Shown here: in pieces, positions 1 to 13,286 of the stretch
How the letters are laid out: each line of letters starts with the position of its first letter
Position numbering within the stretch: the first letter of the stretch is position 1
Assembly (NCBI RefSeq): GCF_022581195.2
Contig: NC_061462.1
Coordinates: 10,850,001 to 10,914,000 of the forward strand
Source: Helicoverpa zea
Taxonomy: Eukaryota; Arthropoda; Insecta; Lepidoptera; Noctuidae
Direction of reading: 5' to 3'
Length of the DNA stretch: 64,000 nt
Translations under genes and position numbers: made by a program
The notes under the pieces: generated by a model
What the model was told of the DNA's origin: nothing
The model's database searches: none
Seen by the model: the letters and a program-made list of their open reading frames with translations, nothing else

Positions 1-316
1 AACGAATAAATACTCTATCACGTCATGCAAAAATTTTCATTTTATATTGAATATTTTACACACAGTAGCGCTTCAAAGTCGGTGATTTCCGAAATCCGAC
101 GAGTATTGGTACGTTTACCTTATAACAAACATATCCAAAAATTTTGGATGCTTTAGATCAGTGGTCATGGTGGTGGTGGACTGGTGGTGCCTGGAGGCAT
201 TCCAAGTGGTCCGCGGACCACCGGTTAAGTCCGCGGACGTTGTTATCGATCTTATGTTATCCATCTTACTTGTCCAACAGAAAGAAATGAAGGTTTGAAA
301 TGTAGCCCTTTTACGA

Positions 317-670
317 AATTTTAGTTCTGAGTCTTAAAACATAATCAAGATTTCCCGCTCGCTTCGCTCGCGTATTCAGAAACTATATGTCCTCGTTTTT
401 ACATTTGTCAACAAATAAAAAGTTAAGTACGTTTGGGCTACATTGTACGTAATTTTGGTTCTGAGTCTTAAAAATAATTAAAATTTCGCGCTCGCTTCGC
501 TCGCGTATTCAGAAACTATGTGCTTTCGTTTTTGCATTTGTCAACAAACAAAAAATTAAGTACGTTTGGGATAAATTTTACTTCCGTACGAGTCCGAAAA
601 AAATTTCGCGCTCGCTTCGCTCGCGCATTTGTAACTACATAGGCATCACGCTCGTTTCGCTCGGTCAATT
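317..670. repeat. 134-bp tandem repeat, two and a half copies
   Basis: Two copies of a unit of about 134 bp start at 317 and 451, each opening with AATTTT-GTTCTGAGTCTTAAAA. A degenerate third part follows to about 670. Each unit carries the GC-rich core CGCTCGCTTCGCTCGCG (near 355, 485 and 605), followed in the two full copies by a stretch starting ATTCAGAAACTAT. No open frame explains it. Confidence 0.8.
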
Positions 671-2130
671 TATTCAACCTTCCATTTCCATTTAAGTAAT
701 AGAGGGTCTACACAGGCTCTGTGCTTAGGGCCTCGGATACTCTTAATCCGCCACTGTACCTAACGTATTTACTTAGTTTATATTATTGACCACATACAAA
801 CGTAATGGACATATAAATTATCAGAATAAGTTATACGGAACGGATATTATTATAACAAAGTATACATACGTGCGTTCACACGAGTAGTAGGATTTAGTGA
901 GCGTTACACTTTCTCTAAACAGTATGTTCGAATAAAGAAATAAAATAAGTAGTAAGTAATAAAGTATGTGATTTAAATTCCCATAAATATTAAAAGCCAC
1001 TTTCTATAAAAGCAATTACTCACATTTACTTAAATTCTGCATTATTTACATAAAACTGTGCTATGATTACATAAGGTCTAGTTAAAAAAATAATGCCTAT
1101 TGACATTACAGTATATCAAAATGTTACATAAGTTGCGTTTGGTAAGTTAGGCTGACTATAAACGCCTACCTGGTGTTACTAGTTCACTGTGTGTCTGTTA
1201 CAAAATGTACTACTTACAAATTAGGCCAATAACATATTATGAATTATGACACGATATACCTACCTATAGGTATTTGCGTCATTTTCATCGATTTGTCTTT
1301 AAATAGTTAGTAAATACTATGTACAGATAGTAGAATATTGTATAAGCTGCATTATAAGAATTGAATATGTACATATTATTGCAACCGTGCCTCCTTGTCT
1401 AGCGGTCGCACGCGCGGCTACTGTGCACGAGGTCTCGGGTTCGTTTCCCGGGTCGGGTCGAAATCGCTTTCTGTGTTTTAGAAACTTTCACATAGCAGCC
1501 CGAATTCTCGAAGTTGATGATTACCCGAGCATCGGAGAGCATAAAAAGAAGTTTCGCTTACAAAATCGTTGCAACAGTTAAAATGCAGAATTGACCAAAG
1601 TGACCATTATCATATAAGACCAGCCTAAATGCCTATAGTTTTATGTTTTAACATCAAATAATTCGATAACGCTATAACTATAAACATTCAGAGCAGCCGC
1701 ACACTGCAAACTTTCAGTCGGCCGATAGTTTGTTTGGGCTCATAAATCAGTGTGAAGATAAATTAAAGTACGCACAATACAAAGATCAGGTATTTAGCCG
1801 GTATCAAACCGACTGAAAACTTTGATTGTAATCAAAATTGTTTTTAAAATCTTTTTGTCTACCATCAGATCAACTGACAGCCGACTATTAAGTCTGCAAT
1901 GTACTTTTAAACTAACATACAAATATCATTTTGCTTTCACAGTGTATGAGGAAAAAATTACATTTTGTTAGATAAACAACATTTATTTATTTCATAACAA
2001 CTAAATTCTAATCCTAAAATATTTGGCGCCAAAACTCAAAACATTTCAATATGAAAGTCATTTGAATACAATTAAAAAAAATAAACATTATTTAAAAATA
2101 GTTCGTGTACAAAAAAGTTTCTACATGAAT
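671..2130. other. intergenic DNA with a tRNA-derived SINE fragment
   Basis: AT-rich sequence with no supportable gene. At about 1385-1540 lies a diverged copy of the SINE seen intact at 14.26 and 17.16 kb: a tRNA-like head with a B-box-like GGGTTCGTTTCCCGG, then the CATAGCAGCCCG and GCATCGGAGAGCA body motifs, then decay. Open frames here are short and fall inside the SINE. At 1982-1991 the minus strand reads AATAAATAAA, a likely poly(A) signal for the next gene. Confidence 0.6.
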
Positions 2131-2352
2131 TTATCCAAATAAAAATACTGGTGGGAAATAAAACGTTGGCATGGGATAGTAAAAAGCTGGATAATAAACT
2201 GGGAAAGTGATAATTTTCGCAGCAATTTTCGGCGGTTTCTTCGAATCGTCATCGCAGTCATCATTACTGCGTCGCTTGGAACGGGCCATCGTGTTCAGGA
2301 AAATGGAGTGTAATACTAGGATCGTCAACAAAACCTTGACAGTGAGGAACAT
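2131..2352 (-). CDS. small secreted Tyr/Pro-rich peptide
   Basis: A 73-codon frame encodes a hydrophobic signal peptide (about residues 1-20, VKVLLTILVLHSIFL), a short charged linker rich in K, R, N and D (about 23-40), and an aromatic/proline C-terminus with YYP, FYYP and FYFPP steps ending FLFG. The ATG sits two bases inside an exon preceded by TTTCAG. A donor (TTTTTCG|GTAAGT) near 2932 would supply a 5' untranslated exon, which puts AAATG at the start codon. The minus-strand poly(A) signal is near 1985. The layout matches the peptide at 23169-24619, so the two look like family members. No function is known to me; small Tyr-rich secreted proteins are often cuticle, egg-shell or silk-associated, which is inference here. 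Confidence 0.6.
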   Translation of the reverse strand: MFLTVKVLLTILVLHSIFLNTMARSKRRSNDDCDDDSKKPPKIAAKIITFPVYYPAFYYPMPTFYFPPVFLFG

Positions 2353-2528
2353 TTCTGAAACAACAAGTGTACAATGAGCTTAATCTGCTTCTTGATTTAA
2401 TTTTCGTATTACATCGAAGGTAAAAACATAATGATTTTTTTATTAAATCACTCAAATACTTTAACATGTTAATAACAGCCATCAAAATTGTTGAAGACTT
2501 AATTCCTATTAACCCAGCTACTTGGTTT

Positions 2529-2828
2529 GAGTTTGGTTTTCTAAGTTTGTATGTACTTTCTAAGTATATCTTAGACATCATTGACTGTGTTTCGGATGGC
2601 ACGTTAAACTGTAGGTCCCGGCTGTCATTGAACATCCTTGGCAGTCGTTACGGGTAGTCAGAAGCCAGTAAGTCTGACACCAGTCTAACCAAGGGGTATC
2701 GGGTTGCCCGGGTAACTGGGTTGAGGAGGTCAGATAGGCAGTCGCTTCTTGTAAAGCACTGGTACTCAGCTGAATCCGGTTAGACTGGAAGCCGACTCCA
2801 ACATGATTGGGAAAAGGCTCGGAGGATG
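2529..2828 (+). repeat. 5'-truncated SINE B with 18-bp target duplication
   Basis: The insert lacks the tRNA-like head and runs from TGTATGTACTTTCTAAG-type sequence to a GGAGGATG tail. It is bounded by identical copies of AACCCAGCTACTTGGTTT at 2511-2528 and 2829-2846. It matches the full-length copy at 23454-23850 and the truncated one at 29793-30005. It lies in the intron of the Tyr/Pro-rich peptide gene, opposite to that gene. Confidence 0.85.
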
Positions 2829-2931
2829 AACCCAGCTACTTGGTTTAATAAGGTACAACATTATTTTATCAACAATTTCGTAAAGGGATAACAAAACTAC
2901 ACAAAAATTCGAAAAACTATTTACAAACTTA

Positions 2932-3040
2932 CCGAAAAATTAAGTTTTGATTTATGTTTCAGCTTCTTCTCATCTTTGTGTGGAGACAAGTTCTCAAACA
3001 CTGAACCGAGAGGCGCATAAACCTTAATTTTTAAGTGTCC
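2932..3040 (-). promoter_or_regulatory. candidate core promoter and 5' UTR exon of the Tyr/Pro-rich peptide gene
   Basis: On the minus strand an arthropod-type initiator TCAGTG places +1 near 3002, with the TATA-like CTTAAAAATTA about 30 bp upstream. The transcript would run through an untranslated exon of about 70 nt to the donor CG|GTAAGT at 2932 and join the exon that starts at 2354. Called from motif spacing only. Confidence 0.4.
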
Positions 3041-4173
3041 CAAATCTAATAATAATAATTGGTAATTATTATTGAATTACCGGCCGTTCCATTAAACCGC
3101 AATTAATAAATTAATTCCGCATAATGGCTTTCAGCGGTAATTTATCGATACTTTTTTGTTCATACTTTTTTATCGTACTCTCACTACGTTGCGTTGTCTG
3201 AGCTGTCAAATTTGAATTTAGAATACAAGTTCTTTTGTCTGTTTAGAAATCTCAATATCTATGGTTATTTGAAGGGCAATAATGTAATGGTGTCCTTGCT
3301 TTACCCAAGGGCCTCATAAATATTTAACAGCTCTCGGATGTTGTAAAGTACGTACGATTTTATCGATAACAGTAAATGTATGGAATGTTATAAGCAATCC
3401 AATTGAAGGAATACTGTGTGCAGATATTTGAATATTTTAAGGCCAATTTTGAAAATTATTGCTTTACATTGCAGCCGAGGACACATTGGAAAAGGCCGGT
3501 AATGATATTATGTATCTACTGCTTATCTGCCTACAATACAATGAACCTCATCTAGATTTTCATGAGACATCTACTCGCAACTTAGTTTTATGGTTATAAT
3601 ATATGGTATGGTACATTGATATTTAAACATTTAGGTATGTTATAAAACTTGAATATTTATATTTGGAAAATAATTGGACTTACACAGGAACGCATTAAAT
3701 TATAATTACATTTTTGTCAGTGAAAGCCTTTTCAAAAAACCTCTATAGTATCATCTCCCAATAAAAAAAAACGACATTGTACTTCCGCAAAATTAGCGTA
3801 TGGATGCAGACCAGAAAATTGCTCACGATCGCAATACAAATCGCTCAGATCAGAAGGCTGTAAGCGGGAGGTCTGTGCCCGATGGAAAAAATGACAGATC
3901 ATTGTACGCACGCCGCGCATGCTCCGCGCGCGTCTTCCCGCGCTTTTTGAGCGCGAGATTTGAAAACGGAACATTTATGAATCGATTTTTTTATTTATTA
4001 TAATTGGTGAACGATTTTTTTATTGAAATATTAAAATGTTTCGTGCTTTAATAGATAAATAGAACGCCATTTAGAAAAAAAAAATCCTAGAATAATTAGA
4101 AAATTATTCAAAAGTGATGTGACAATCTATTTTTTATAACTAGTGCGATACTTAACAAGAACTGTTAACCAAA
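3041..4173. other. intergenic, with CpG-rich stretch upstream of the PLA2 first exon
   Basis: Mostly AT-rich sequence without a gene. Near 3910-3955 is a compact CpG-rich patch (CGCCGCGCATGCTCCGCGCG) that stands out from its surroundings and sits about 230 bp before the candidate PLA2 start codon. It could be part of that gene's promoter. The open frames over it on both strands have no recognisable domain. Confidence 0.35.
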
Positions 4174-4330
4174 ATGGTGTTACCAAGTTCAACTATGAAA
4201 AATAATAAGAACAAAAGTGTGAATAGTGTAGTAACATATTTTATCAGTGCGTGTCGAAAATTAACTCGTTTTGAGAGCATTTATGCGGGTCTTTTTGTGT
4301 TATTTGTGCCATCAGTATTCAGTGAAACAG
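4174..4330 (+). CDS. candidate first coding exon of the secreted phospholipase A2
   Basis: The exon opens with CAAAATGG, a good start context, and encodes 52 codons ending in a hydrophobic stretch (about residues 37-50, YAGLFVLFVPSVFS), then SET. It stops at the donor ACAG|GTGAGG in phase 1. PLA2 exon 2 at 17574 needs exactly one incoming base, giving ...SETD-WSSQLTYDQ, so the frame fits and supplies a signal sequence that exon 2 lacks. The intron would be 13.2 kb. A second ATG at codon 8 is an alternative start. Phase fit alone could be chance (one in three), so this is a likely but unproven link. Confidence 0.5.
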
Positions 4331-4512
4331 GTGAGGAGGGAAAACTACTCCCATTTTATTTCAGTACTTTCTCTTTGATAAGATGAAGTTATTTTTCAAA
4401 GATAGGATAGCACATAGGATACTAGCCGTTTTCCCGCGGTTTCACCTGTGTCCCGTAGGAACTACCGCGAGTCCCGAGGGAACTGCTGCCCGTACTGGGA
4501 TGAAATATAGCC

Positions 4513-4716
4513 TACTAGCTGGTGCCCGCGACTTCGTCTGCGCAGGTTTAGTATTTCGAACAATATGTTTACAAATTGTAGCCTATGTGTTATTCTGATG
4601 TATAAGCTATATTATTGTAAAGTTTCATTAAAATCCATTCAGTAGTTTTTGCGTGAAAGAGTAACAAACATCCATACATCCATACATACAAACTTTCGCG
4701 TTTATAATATTAGTAG
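4513..4716 (-). mobile_element. Lep1-like Helitron fragment
   Basis: Reading on the minus strand, it begins with ATATTATAAACGCGAAAG-type sequence and ends in GGGCACCAGCTAGT. The middle carries the CCATTCAGTAGTTTTTGCGTGA block common to these lepidopteran repeats. It encodes nothing. Confidence 0.55.
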
Positions 4717-7700
4717 GATGTTACTCGGGAAGAGTGTAGGTAGTTTTCCAACAGTAAAACAGAATTTTTCAAATCTGTTTAGTAGCTTCGGTACAAAAAA
4801 CAAATACCTAAACAAACAAAATGTATCTTCACTTACTAGTATCACATATATTAGTGTAGATTATATTGCATAGTATAGATAAATTAAACCTCGTTCAAAA
4901 ATATCAAAATTTTTGCTGTCGTGAAACTCGCAAACAAACACGAATGCTTATACAGGATGTAAACGTTTAGATTAAAATAAATCATTTTAGTTGAAGTAAT
5001 TGTAACTTTCTACTTATTTTCGACTCTAAAAGGAAGTTATACTGTTTATTTATGATAATTTGATATGATTGCATAAAATAGCATTACTTATGTAGCTATG
5101 GTATAGTTTATGCTATACCTATTATCATTCATAATAAGTTATTTTAAGTGAACGGAGGAAAGTGTATGTAGAAAAGATGCGCTTAAAAATATTTGCTTAA
5201 CATAATAATATTTTTTTATTGACACCTGGTTTCCAGTGGTGATTCCGAAACATAAAAATCGGTTCAGCAGTTATAAAGTATGAAAGAATCATTGCGCATG
5301 CAAGAAGCAATGATCTATAGACAATGATTGCACCTTGCTAACAAAATATCTAATAAAGACATCAAGATCTATAAGGCTATAGTAATTTCCAAATAATAGA
5401 CTGCATTGTTCTAATCTTGGGCAGAATATGCAGCATTCACTTTCCTTAAGAGTGTTAGACAATGGGACCTATATAACTATAACATGTTATAGTACATACA
5501 TGGGTATAGTACCTATGTAGGTAGTACCTATCTATATGTGATAGGTATGTATAAAGAAGTACACACGAGTAGATTGTCTTTCTCAATGCAATGAATCATT
5601 AAGTGCACTGAGATTAACCTATAGGTAACTCGAATGCATAAAATTCCAATTCATGCTAGCTGTGCCAGTGTCTTGTGGTTTCTTTGTATCCTAAAGTCTC
5701 CGGGACTACAAAACTGATATGAAAAATTATGCCCCTTTGATATAGGCTTATTTCTTATCCCGGTAGGAGAAGTAGTTTCCACGGGAAGCGGGTGAAACCG
5801 CGAGAATACAGCTAAGTAGTCATATTATAAGAGCTTCTTTTAAAGAATACCCCTTTTCATTAGAGTGCATTGATGACCACGCTATTGTTTATTCAATGCT
5901 GAATTGAAAATATATTAATCATTTCAGTTTCAAAACTGACGGTCATTCTATCGATAAAACCATTGACCACCAAAAAACCTTTAAATGTCAAATCCAATTA
6001 ATCCAACACATTCCTTTCAGAATTCTTAATTAAGTATGGGGGAATCTATTAAGCTTTTACATGGACAAAGTCCGCCTACCAATCGAAATAATCCCTTAGT
6101 TACGAAGGACTTTCTTAAAATGTCATGTGGATTTTCCAATACATTCATTAAACGAGAAATAGAGATGACTTTTTTGGTGGGAAATCATCAATTGACCCTC
6201 TCATGCTATGGATGCAGCGTGAGGGAGTGTCAGACTCTTACTGACTTAAACCCATCATGTTCCTTCTTAAGCCTTCTTTATGTACCAGGGACGCGGTAAC
6301 TCTTTCGAACAATCCCGAAGTGATGGCGAGTCAATTAGGGAAGTCTTACTTACGTATACTTCTTACGAAAAGGACTATCATAAGTACCTATTTATTTAAT
6401 CAAGGAAATAAAATAACTGGCTATAAAAGTGTGGTTAGGGACTAACTGTCAAAATGTGAGAACAAAACAATTTAAAAACAACGGTGCGTATAAACAAAAT
6501 TGCAAGCAGTAACCGTGAAAATCCCAGTACTACGCGATTACATAAAAATTATGTTGAGTAGTGAGGTGAACTTTTCCGTAAGCAGTGTCGCGAGAACGCA
6601 ATGGAACGACGATTCCGATAATCGATTCCACCATTAACTCGATTACACAATACATTTCCGATGCAATTGTTCATACTACTTACCGATTGATTTACTTACT
6701 AAATATATTGTAAGGGGTCATGGAACGTAGATTTTGTTTTGACATTGTAAAACCTGATAAGTATTTTATAGCGAAAAAGCACCCATTTAAAATTCACTTT
6801 TATAAATATCTGTAATTTGGCTAAATTAATGATCTTTATTGTTTATCTCACTGCAAAAATTACAATTGTCTATGATCATTACATCGTAATCTCTTTTGTT
6901 ATCCTCAAGGCAGTATGCCTTTACAATAATAATAAATTAGACAATTCCCATGCGAGACAGTAAAATTACCGTCTGACAAGTAACACGGCATTCGCTGCAC
7001 TTCCTCCTTGGTACAAAGCAGGAAATATTCCATAAAACCATATAAGGTTGTTAACACAAAGAGTATTCAATCGTATTAAAAATAACATGAGCAACTTAAT
7101 CATGTTGATCGTAAACATAAACATGCTAATTTCTCATACTGGCTGTAAACAAATGATATATTTAATCAATTAAAAACACTAGAAAACCTGGCCTTCACAC
7201 GTCAAAATAATTACTAGACTTATCTAAAAAGTCCAAAAGCTGTTACGCTACGATGTACATTTATGAAGTTCCAGTTCATATTTTCCGGCTCCATTATTAA
7301 ATCAGTTCGACAGTACCATCTTATTGTTTTGTCATCAGAGCTACATACCTACAGCTGACAATTTTCATGACGTACTTACATATATAGATTGACCAATATA
7401 AGTGGGTTAAAAATAAATTATACTCACGAACATTTTTAGAAATCCATTAGCTTAAGTTAGATTAATAATATATAAAGTAAATAAGATATGTTTCTTATGT
7501 TTATTTAATCGAGATGTCCTTTTGTTGAGGTGAACAAACTGTTTGGAAACTTCATATTAAAATAATAACCATGTGTTGAAATAAACATTACTTATGCAAA
7601 ACAAATCCTTAAAAGTTTTGCTAAGTATATGCACCTCTTCAAAACTTAAAGCTCTTCGATTTTAATAGTATTATACAAATCGTCTTTTCAACGAATTGTA

Positions 7701-8149
7701 ATTTTATTATCTGCATATGTAAACAGGTTAGTTAATATTTCTTGCATTAAAGTAAGGAGTTCTTACGTGTCTCTTCATTTTAAAAATGGGCAAAATATAT
7801 GATAGAGAAACTTAAAATCAATACAGTAATTTTTTTTCCATAGCTTATCGTATGTAAAAGATATAAGTAAAATATAAATAAAAAAACTGGGAAGACAAGT
7901 ATATTAAAAATACCTAACAAGTTATCAATCTAAAAATAAACATTCAATTTAAAAGCACTAGCAAAAATGCACTATTGCAAGGTTAAATTATTAATAGCTC
8001 AGGTACCTACATAATATGTAGCCTTAAGCGTCTATTATATGCGACAATGACCCATAATCCAAATGTTATTTAATCGTTATTTAGATAGAATTATAAAACT
8101 GTTCTCACATTTGAATCTACAGTTTTGTAAACTATACAATTATTTGCAA

Positions 8150-8398
8150 GCACAAAAAACCGGCCAAATGCGAGTCGGACTCGCGCACGAAAGGTTCCAT
8201 ACAAAGTCACTTACGTTAAAATACTTATTTCATTATTGTTTTTAGTACTTGTTGATAATACGCCACTAGAAATACATCAAAACTATGACATTTTCAGCTG
8301 TCAAGTTATCATGGTTCCTGGTCCCATGGTGACAGATGGACAGAGCCATAGTCTTAATAATAGGGTCCCGTTTTACCATTTGGGTACGGAACCCTAAA
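8150..8398 (+). repeat. interspersed repeat, GCGAGTCGGACTCGCGCACG type
   Basis: A repeat of about 250 bp opens with CCGGCCAAATGCGAGTCGG, contains the palindrome-like CGAGTCGGACTCGCGC, and ends GGGTACGGAACCCTAAAAG. A second, more diverged copy lies at 42668-42925. Non-coding. Confidence 0.7.
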
Positions 8399-10854
8399 AG
8401 TCATGCATGTTCGTTAATGCCTTAGATATTTAGCTGGAGGCTCTTGATGCTTTCAAATATCTAGTAATATTCCCATATTCATTAGTTTTTATAATATACA
8501 CATGTACATTTTGCAATATGGTTTACTAATGTTTGTATATTTAGCTAGAATTGCATCTGTTACTTATGTACGAAGGTTGTATGCAATTATTTATTCTAGA
8601 CTTATTGCAAGTCAAATGTTTGCTGGTTAAATTACAATCTCGACTTCCTGACAGTTAAGGAAAAGTCAAGTTCAGGCCAAAGGTTCGCTTATTGTTAGCT
8701 GCTGAAAATAAGCAACAGAGAAACAGTGTAATGGAAACTTAGCCATTATTTTCGACCTTACTTTTTTACTTACAATGATTTATTTATAAGCACATATAAT
8801 GATAACCCTAAACATTTTTTTTAACCCTTGTTTCGTACAGTCGTACCTTTAAATATTTTGAGGAATATTAATTAATATTTTCTTGCACTGCGAAGCTTTC
8901 AAAACGTCAATTTTTGCTAACAATGAGCTTACTGACTTTAAGCGGCATACAGTCATAATTTACATAATTTTATGGACTGACCATTCTTTTATTTTAAACA
9001 AGTGTTTGTTTAGAGATATTTTTGAATACGATTCGTGTCGTATTCTTACACTGAGTTGCACCATTTAACTATAACGATAACCGAACCATCTTCAGCTGTC
9101 AAATTACCAATTAGACCAATAAGCGGCAAGTATATTGCTGGTTATGATTTGGTTATCATTATTATTTTAATAGTAAAATTTACCTTTACTTATTTGTAGG
9201 TTACTTAGTCATAGGATAAGTTAAACAAATACCTACCTCTTAATTCAAACAATAACACTATTTTATTCCTGAGTGTAATTACTTCCGCACATTTATGCCC
9301 TACAGATTAATAAATAAATAATGCAGGTATGAAAAACCTCTGCACGAACCCGGATAAAAGCCTATAGCCTTTCTCGATAAATGGGCTATCTAACACTGAA
9401 ATAATTTTTCAAATCGGACTAGTAGTTCCTGAGATTAGCGCGTTCAAGCAAAAAAACAAACATAGAAACAAACTCTTCAGCTTTATAATATTAGTATAGT
9501 AGGCTTAAAACGATGCCTATTAAGTATTACACTACAGGTTATTTATTTGAGATTTTTGATCCTTTCCAGTCAAGTATGCTTTTAGCTTTGCTGATACAAA
9601 GCCTATTTTACTCAGGAATAGGAAGGAATACCTTCCAGTTTCCAGCAGTGAAAGAATTTTCAAATCAATTCAGTAGTTTCAGAGTCTTTAGGGTACAAAC
9701 AAACTTACAAACAAAAAACTGTTTCCTTTCTATTATATTAGTAGAGATACATAGATAACTTAATTCTGATTATTATGACGAAACATAGGTACTTTTGTGT
9801 TCAAAGGTACACGTAGTAAATGTGAATATAATTTATTTATAAGCTCTTAATGTCAGCGTTACTCATGATTTCACTGAAAAACGCAAAATCATGGTGCATT
9901 GTCGGACATCTTTACTTTCTATCGGCATAGCAATTGATCGTTCACTATACATATACACACGTAATTACGTAGGTACCTACATACTTAGGTATATAGCCAA
10001 TAGCAAACATTCGTTTAAAAAGTCACACTTTGTCGCAACTTCTAAAGATGTCTTGTTATTGTGTCAATATCAATGTGTAACCAAATATTTTTGCTACATT
10101 TAACCTTTGGTTTTGCAAAAGAGCAGTATAAATGACGAAATAATAACAATTTCGATTATCGAAATCTAGGGATGCCATCCTCAAACATTTCAAAACAAAC
10201 CTTGAAATTAGTATTGCAAAAAAATCAAAAATACGATTTTACGATGCCGAACCCATAAACTGGACACTAATCTAAATCAGATTTGCGAAACAAAGATATT
10301 TATTATTCATATTTTTTAACAAACAGTAAAACTGATTTCCAAAGAGTTAAAAGTTACCTACTTGCTAGAAATTTATCGACCTCTAGTATATAAAGGGGAT
10401 CATATTCATAGGGGACCACTTGTTATTTCTGTTACCTTTAAACAATGAAAAAAATATTCAATTGGAGAAAACACTTAAAACTTCAGTTACCCAATAAAAT
10501 ACCAGATATAAGAAAAAAAAAACAAGAAAGTAATTACCGTACAAAATTACCGCGGTCAAATGAAAACGCGCCGGACCACTTTCGTTAGCGGTCAACCAGT
10601 AGCCAACCGCCAAAATATGAGGAATTACGTCTCAACTGACATAATCTCACTTTCACTTATTTAACTGTATTAATTAGATCTAAATGCATGAATGTTATGT
10701 TAATATGTGTGAGTAAAAAGTGCGAGTCATTTTGAGAATGCTGCGTTAAAAATACCACATATGGATTTCATAATACAGATTAGAGTGTAGGATAGTTAAA
10801 TAATTTAAGTTATAAATCACTGTTCTCGTCAATTAGAGCTCCAAAGTTGGCTAC

Positions 10855-11085
10855 TATAGTTCGGCCATTCAGAGAATGCGTTCCTGACACGTCGCGATTG
10901 AACTGACGACGTAACTTTGCAATGGCGTTGCAGTTACGATAAAAATATTTTTGCTGGTTGTTTACCGTTTTAACAATTGAGGAGCATTAAAACAACATTA
11001 TTATATCAATAATCAATGAATGTAGTTACGTCGTCAGTTCAATCGCGACGTGTCAGGAACGCATTCTCTGAATGGCCGAACTATA
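10855..11085. mobile_element. MITE with perfect 61-bp terminal inverted repeats
   Basis: The left arm 10857-10917 (starting ATAGTTCGGCCATTCAGAGA) is matched base for base by the reverse complement at 11023-11083, with a loop of about 105 bp of AT-rich DNA. Flanking TA suggests a Tc1/mariner-like target. No transposase is encoded, so it is non-autonomous. Confidence 0.85.
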
Positions 11086-13286
11086 ACTGCGTCAGACAAG
11101 TTAAAATGTAGAAACAAAACACTGCGCGAGAGTGAGGCACGAAATGTTTCGATGACAAAGCAGAATTTCAATCGAACTTTGCCCCTCTGCCAATCTATAC
11201 CAATATAATAATGAGGGAACAGCTTTGTTTGTTTATTTGCACCTGAGAGGCTCCGAAACTACTCAACCGATTTCAAAAAATTCTGTCCCTGTTGGTAACC
11301 TACACTCTTCGTGAGAAACATAGTCTATTTTTTTTCCGATACGGGCAGTAATTCTCACGTGCCGTTTGGTAGTATAAAATATAAATTGCACTCAATAAAG
11401 GAATTGGTTATAAACTTATAAATAGTTAACTACTTAACAAGTTCGCCAAAGAAGGTCCCAGGAAAAATACCTCTTAAGTTAGTCCTTGACATTAACCGTT
11501 TTAATAAGGTAAAAGGAGAAGACACAAAACTCTACCTTCACAAGTCTGATTTATAATACATCTTGCAATCTCTATAAATTGCAATAGACAAATAAACCTT
11601 GGAACGTCTTTAAGACGTCACACCCACGATTGTCGGTAACTGACCAAATATTTATTGAAATCCAAACATTTGGGTCAAGAGTTTAAAGTACGGTCAATAT
11701 TGTGTCATGTGCAAACTTAATAAGGTCATTAGATTGCTTCAAACAGAAGCACGTTAACTTAAAGATGGCTCACCGTTTGACGATGCAAATAAACTATCGT
11801 CAAATCGGCTCTAAAGTTCGGTATTAATTTTAAGCGTTAACTTGAAAAGCCTATCGATGACCCATATCGATTTTTTGAGACCGATTGAAAAACCGCTGAT
11901 AAACCTCTAGAAGGTGCCGCAGAAAAAATATAGGTTACCCAGGCATAAAAAAATAATCCTAAAAGGGAATTTGTAGGTCACAAATAGTAATTTCAAACAT
12001 AAACAAAGCAACAGGTCCCATTATTCCACGCACCATATCTCGACGTACATTGCAATTCCATTCAATCAAGATGGAACAGCCTACCGGCCAAAACTCTTTC
12101 ATTACGTAACACGTGACCCGAACACAAACCGGTACGCACATTACAATGGGAGATGAATTTAGAGCGGTTTAACAACTGGAAACGGAATTGCTGTACCTTC
12201 CTCTCTGTTAAAGCTTTGAGACTGCTGTTCATAGTCGTATGTACTATCAACTAATGACATGCAGGACTCTTCTTCAAGTTTTCGTAGTGGATTGTCTATA
12301 ACAGTAACGTCGAAATTCTGCTTGCACTGTGAAAGAGATAGGCAGTCTTCGTTGTTTTAGCAGTTTCAAATAACTTTTAGATAAAGGGGTTCATGGGTCA
12401 CATTTTGTGCATCTACCTTAAAGTTGTGTTTTATTGTCGTTTGCATGCTAAAAAGGATGTGATAGAAATTCTAAGAGCCGTGTTTCCGCGCCCATCATAA
12501 ATTGGCAAAACTTTTCTTATAGAGATTTTTGGTTGTGGTGACTCCAGTTGGTTCAATGCTCCAAGAATATGATACAGATTTGGGCCGATACAACACTGTG
12601 CAACAATTATTATATAGGCAATAAGCTTGTGGTACTAGTTTCCAAAGATTCCATCTACAGGGTTAAGTTTAAAATGAGGTTGAGAACGTGAGAATATTTC
12701 GATTGTAAAGATGAGTAGGTCCCACCTACTCATAATTTTATTTAACTGTGATAATTTATACTCGGTTATAATCAATTTTTACTATTATCAAAAGAATACT
12801 AGCTACTAGCTAGCTACTAGCTGTACGTTCACGTTTTCTTAAACTTTTCTTTCTTGGTTTGGAAATGACCTGCCTAAAAAAATAATGCAGCATTTTATTT
12901 TGAATAGTTCTCTATTCAAACTAAAACGAGTGTTTATTCAATTGCAGCTTTTGATTCTTGTCGATGGAATTGATATCGAGAACTTCCTCAAAAAACCGGT
13001 AATTGCATAACAAAGCAACAATTATTACTTGCTCTTAAATGAAGATATTTCTGAACCAGTTTTGTCTCCGGTTTCAACCCACTTTCACGAAAGCTTGAGA
13101 TAATTATGTAGTTGACACTTCCCGAAAATACACTTTGTACCACGTGCATACAAATCAGTGTCTATGACCATGTACATATAGGTACTTAACAGTTGCATTG
13201 TTTCTCAGGGTCTAAATTATCTGGATTACAGATAGATCAATACCAAAGTCAGGCAAACATCACTAGCTCTACCTAGGTACATCCAA

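Noticed and set aside
3732..4003. Frames of 80 and 67 codons on both strands
   Set aside because: They overlap the same CpG-rich patch on opposite strands, with no domain, splice support or start context.
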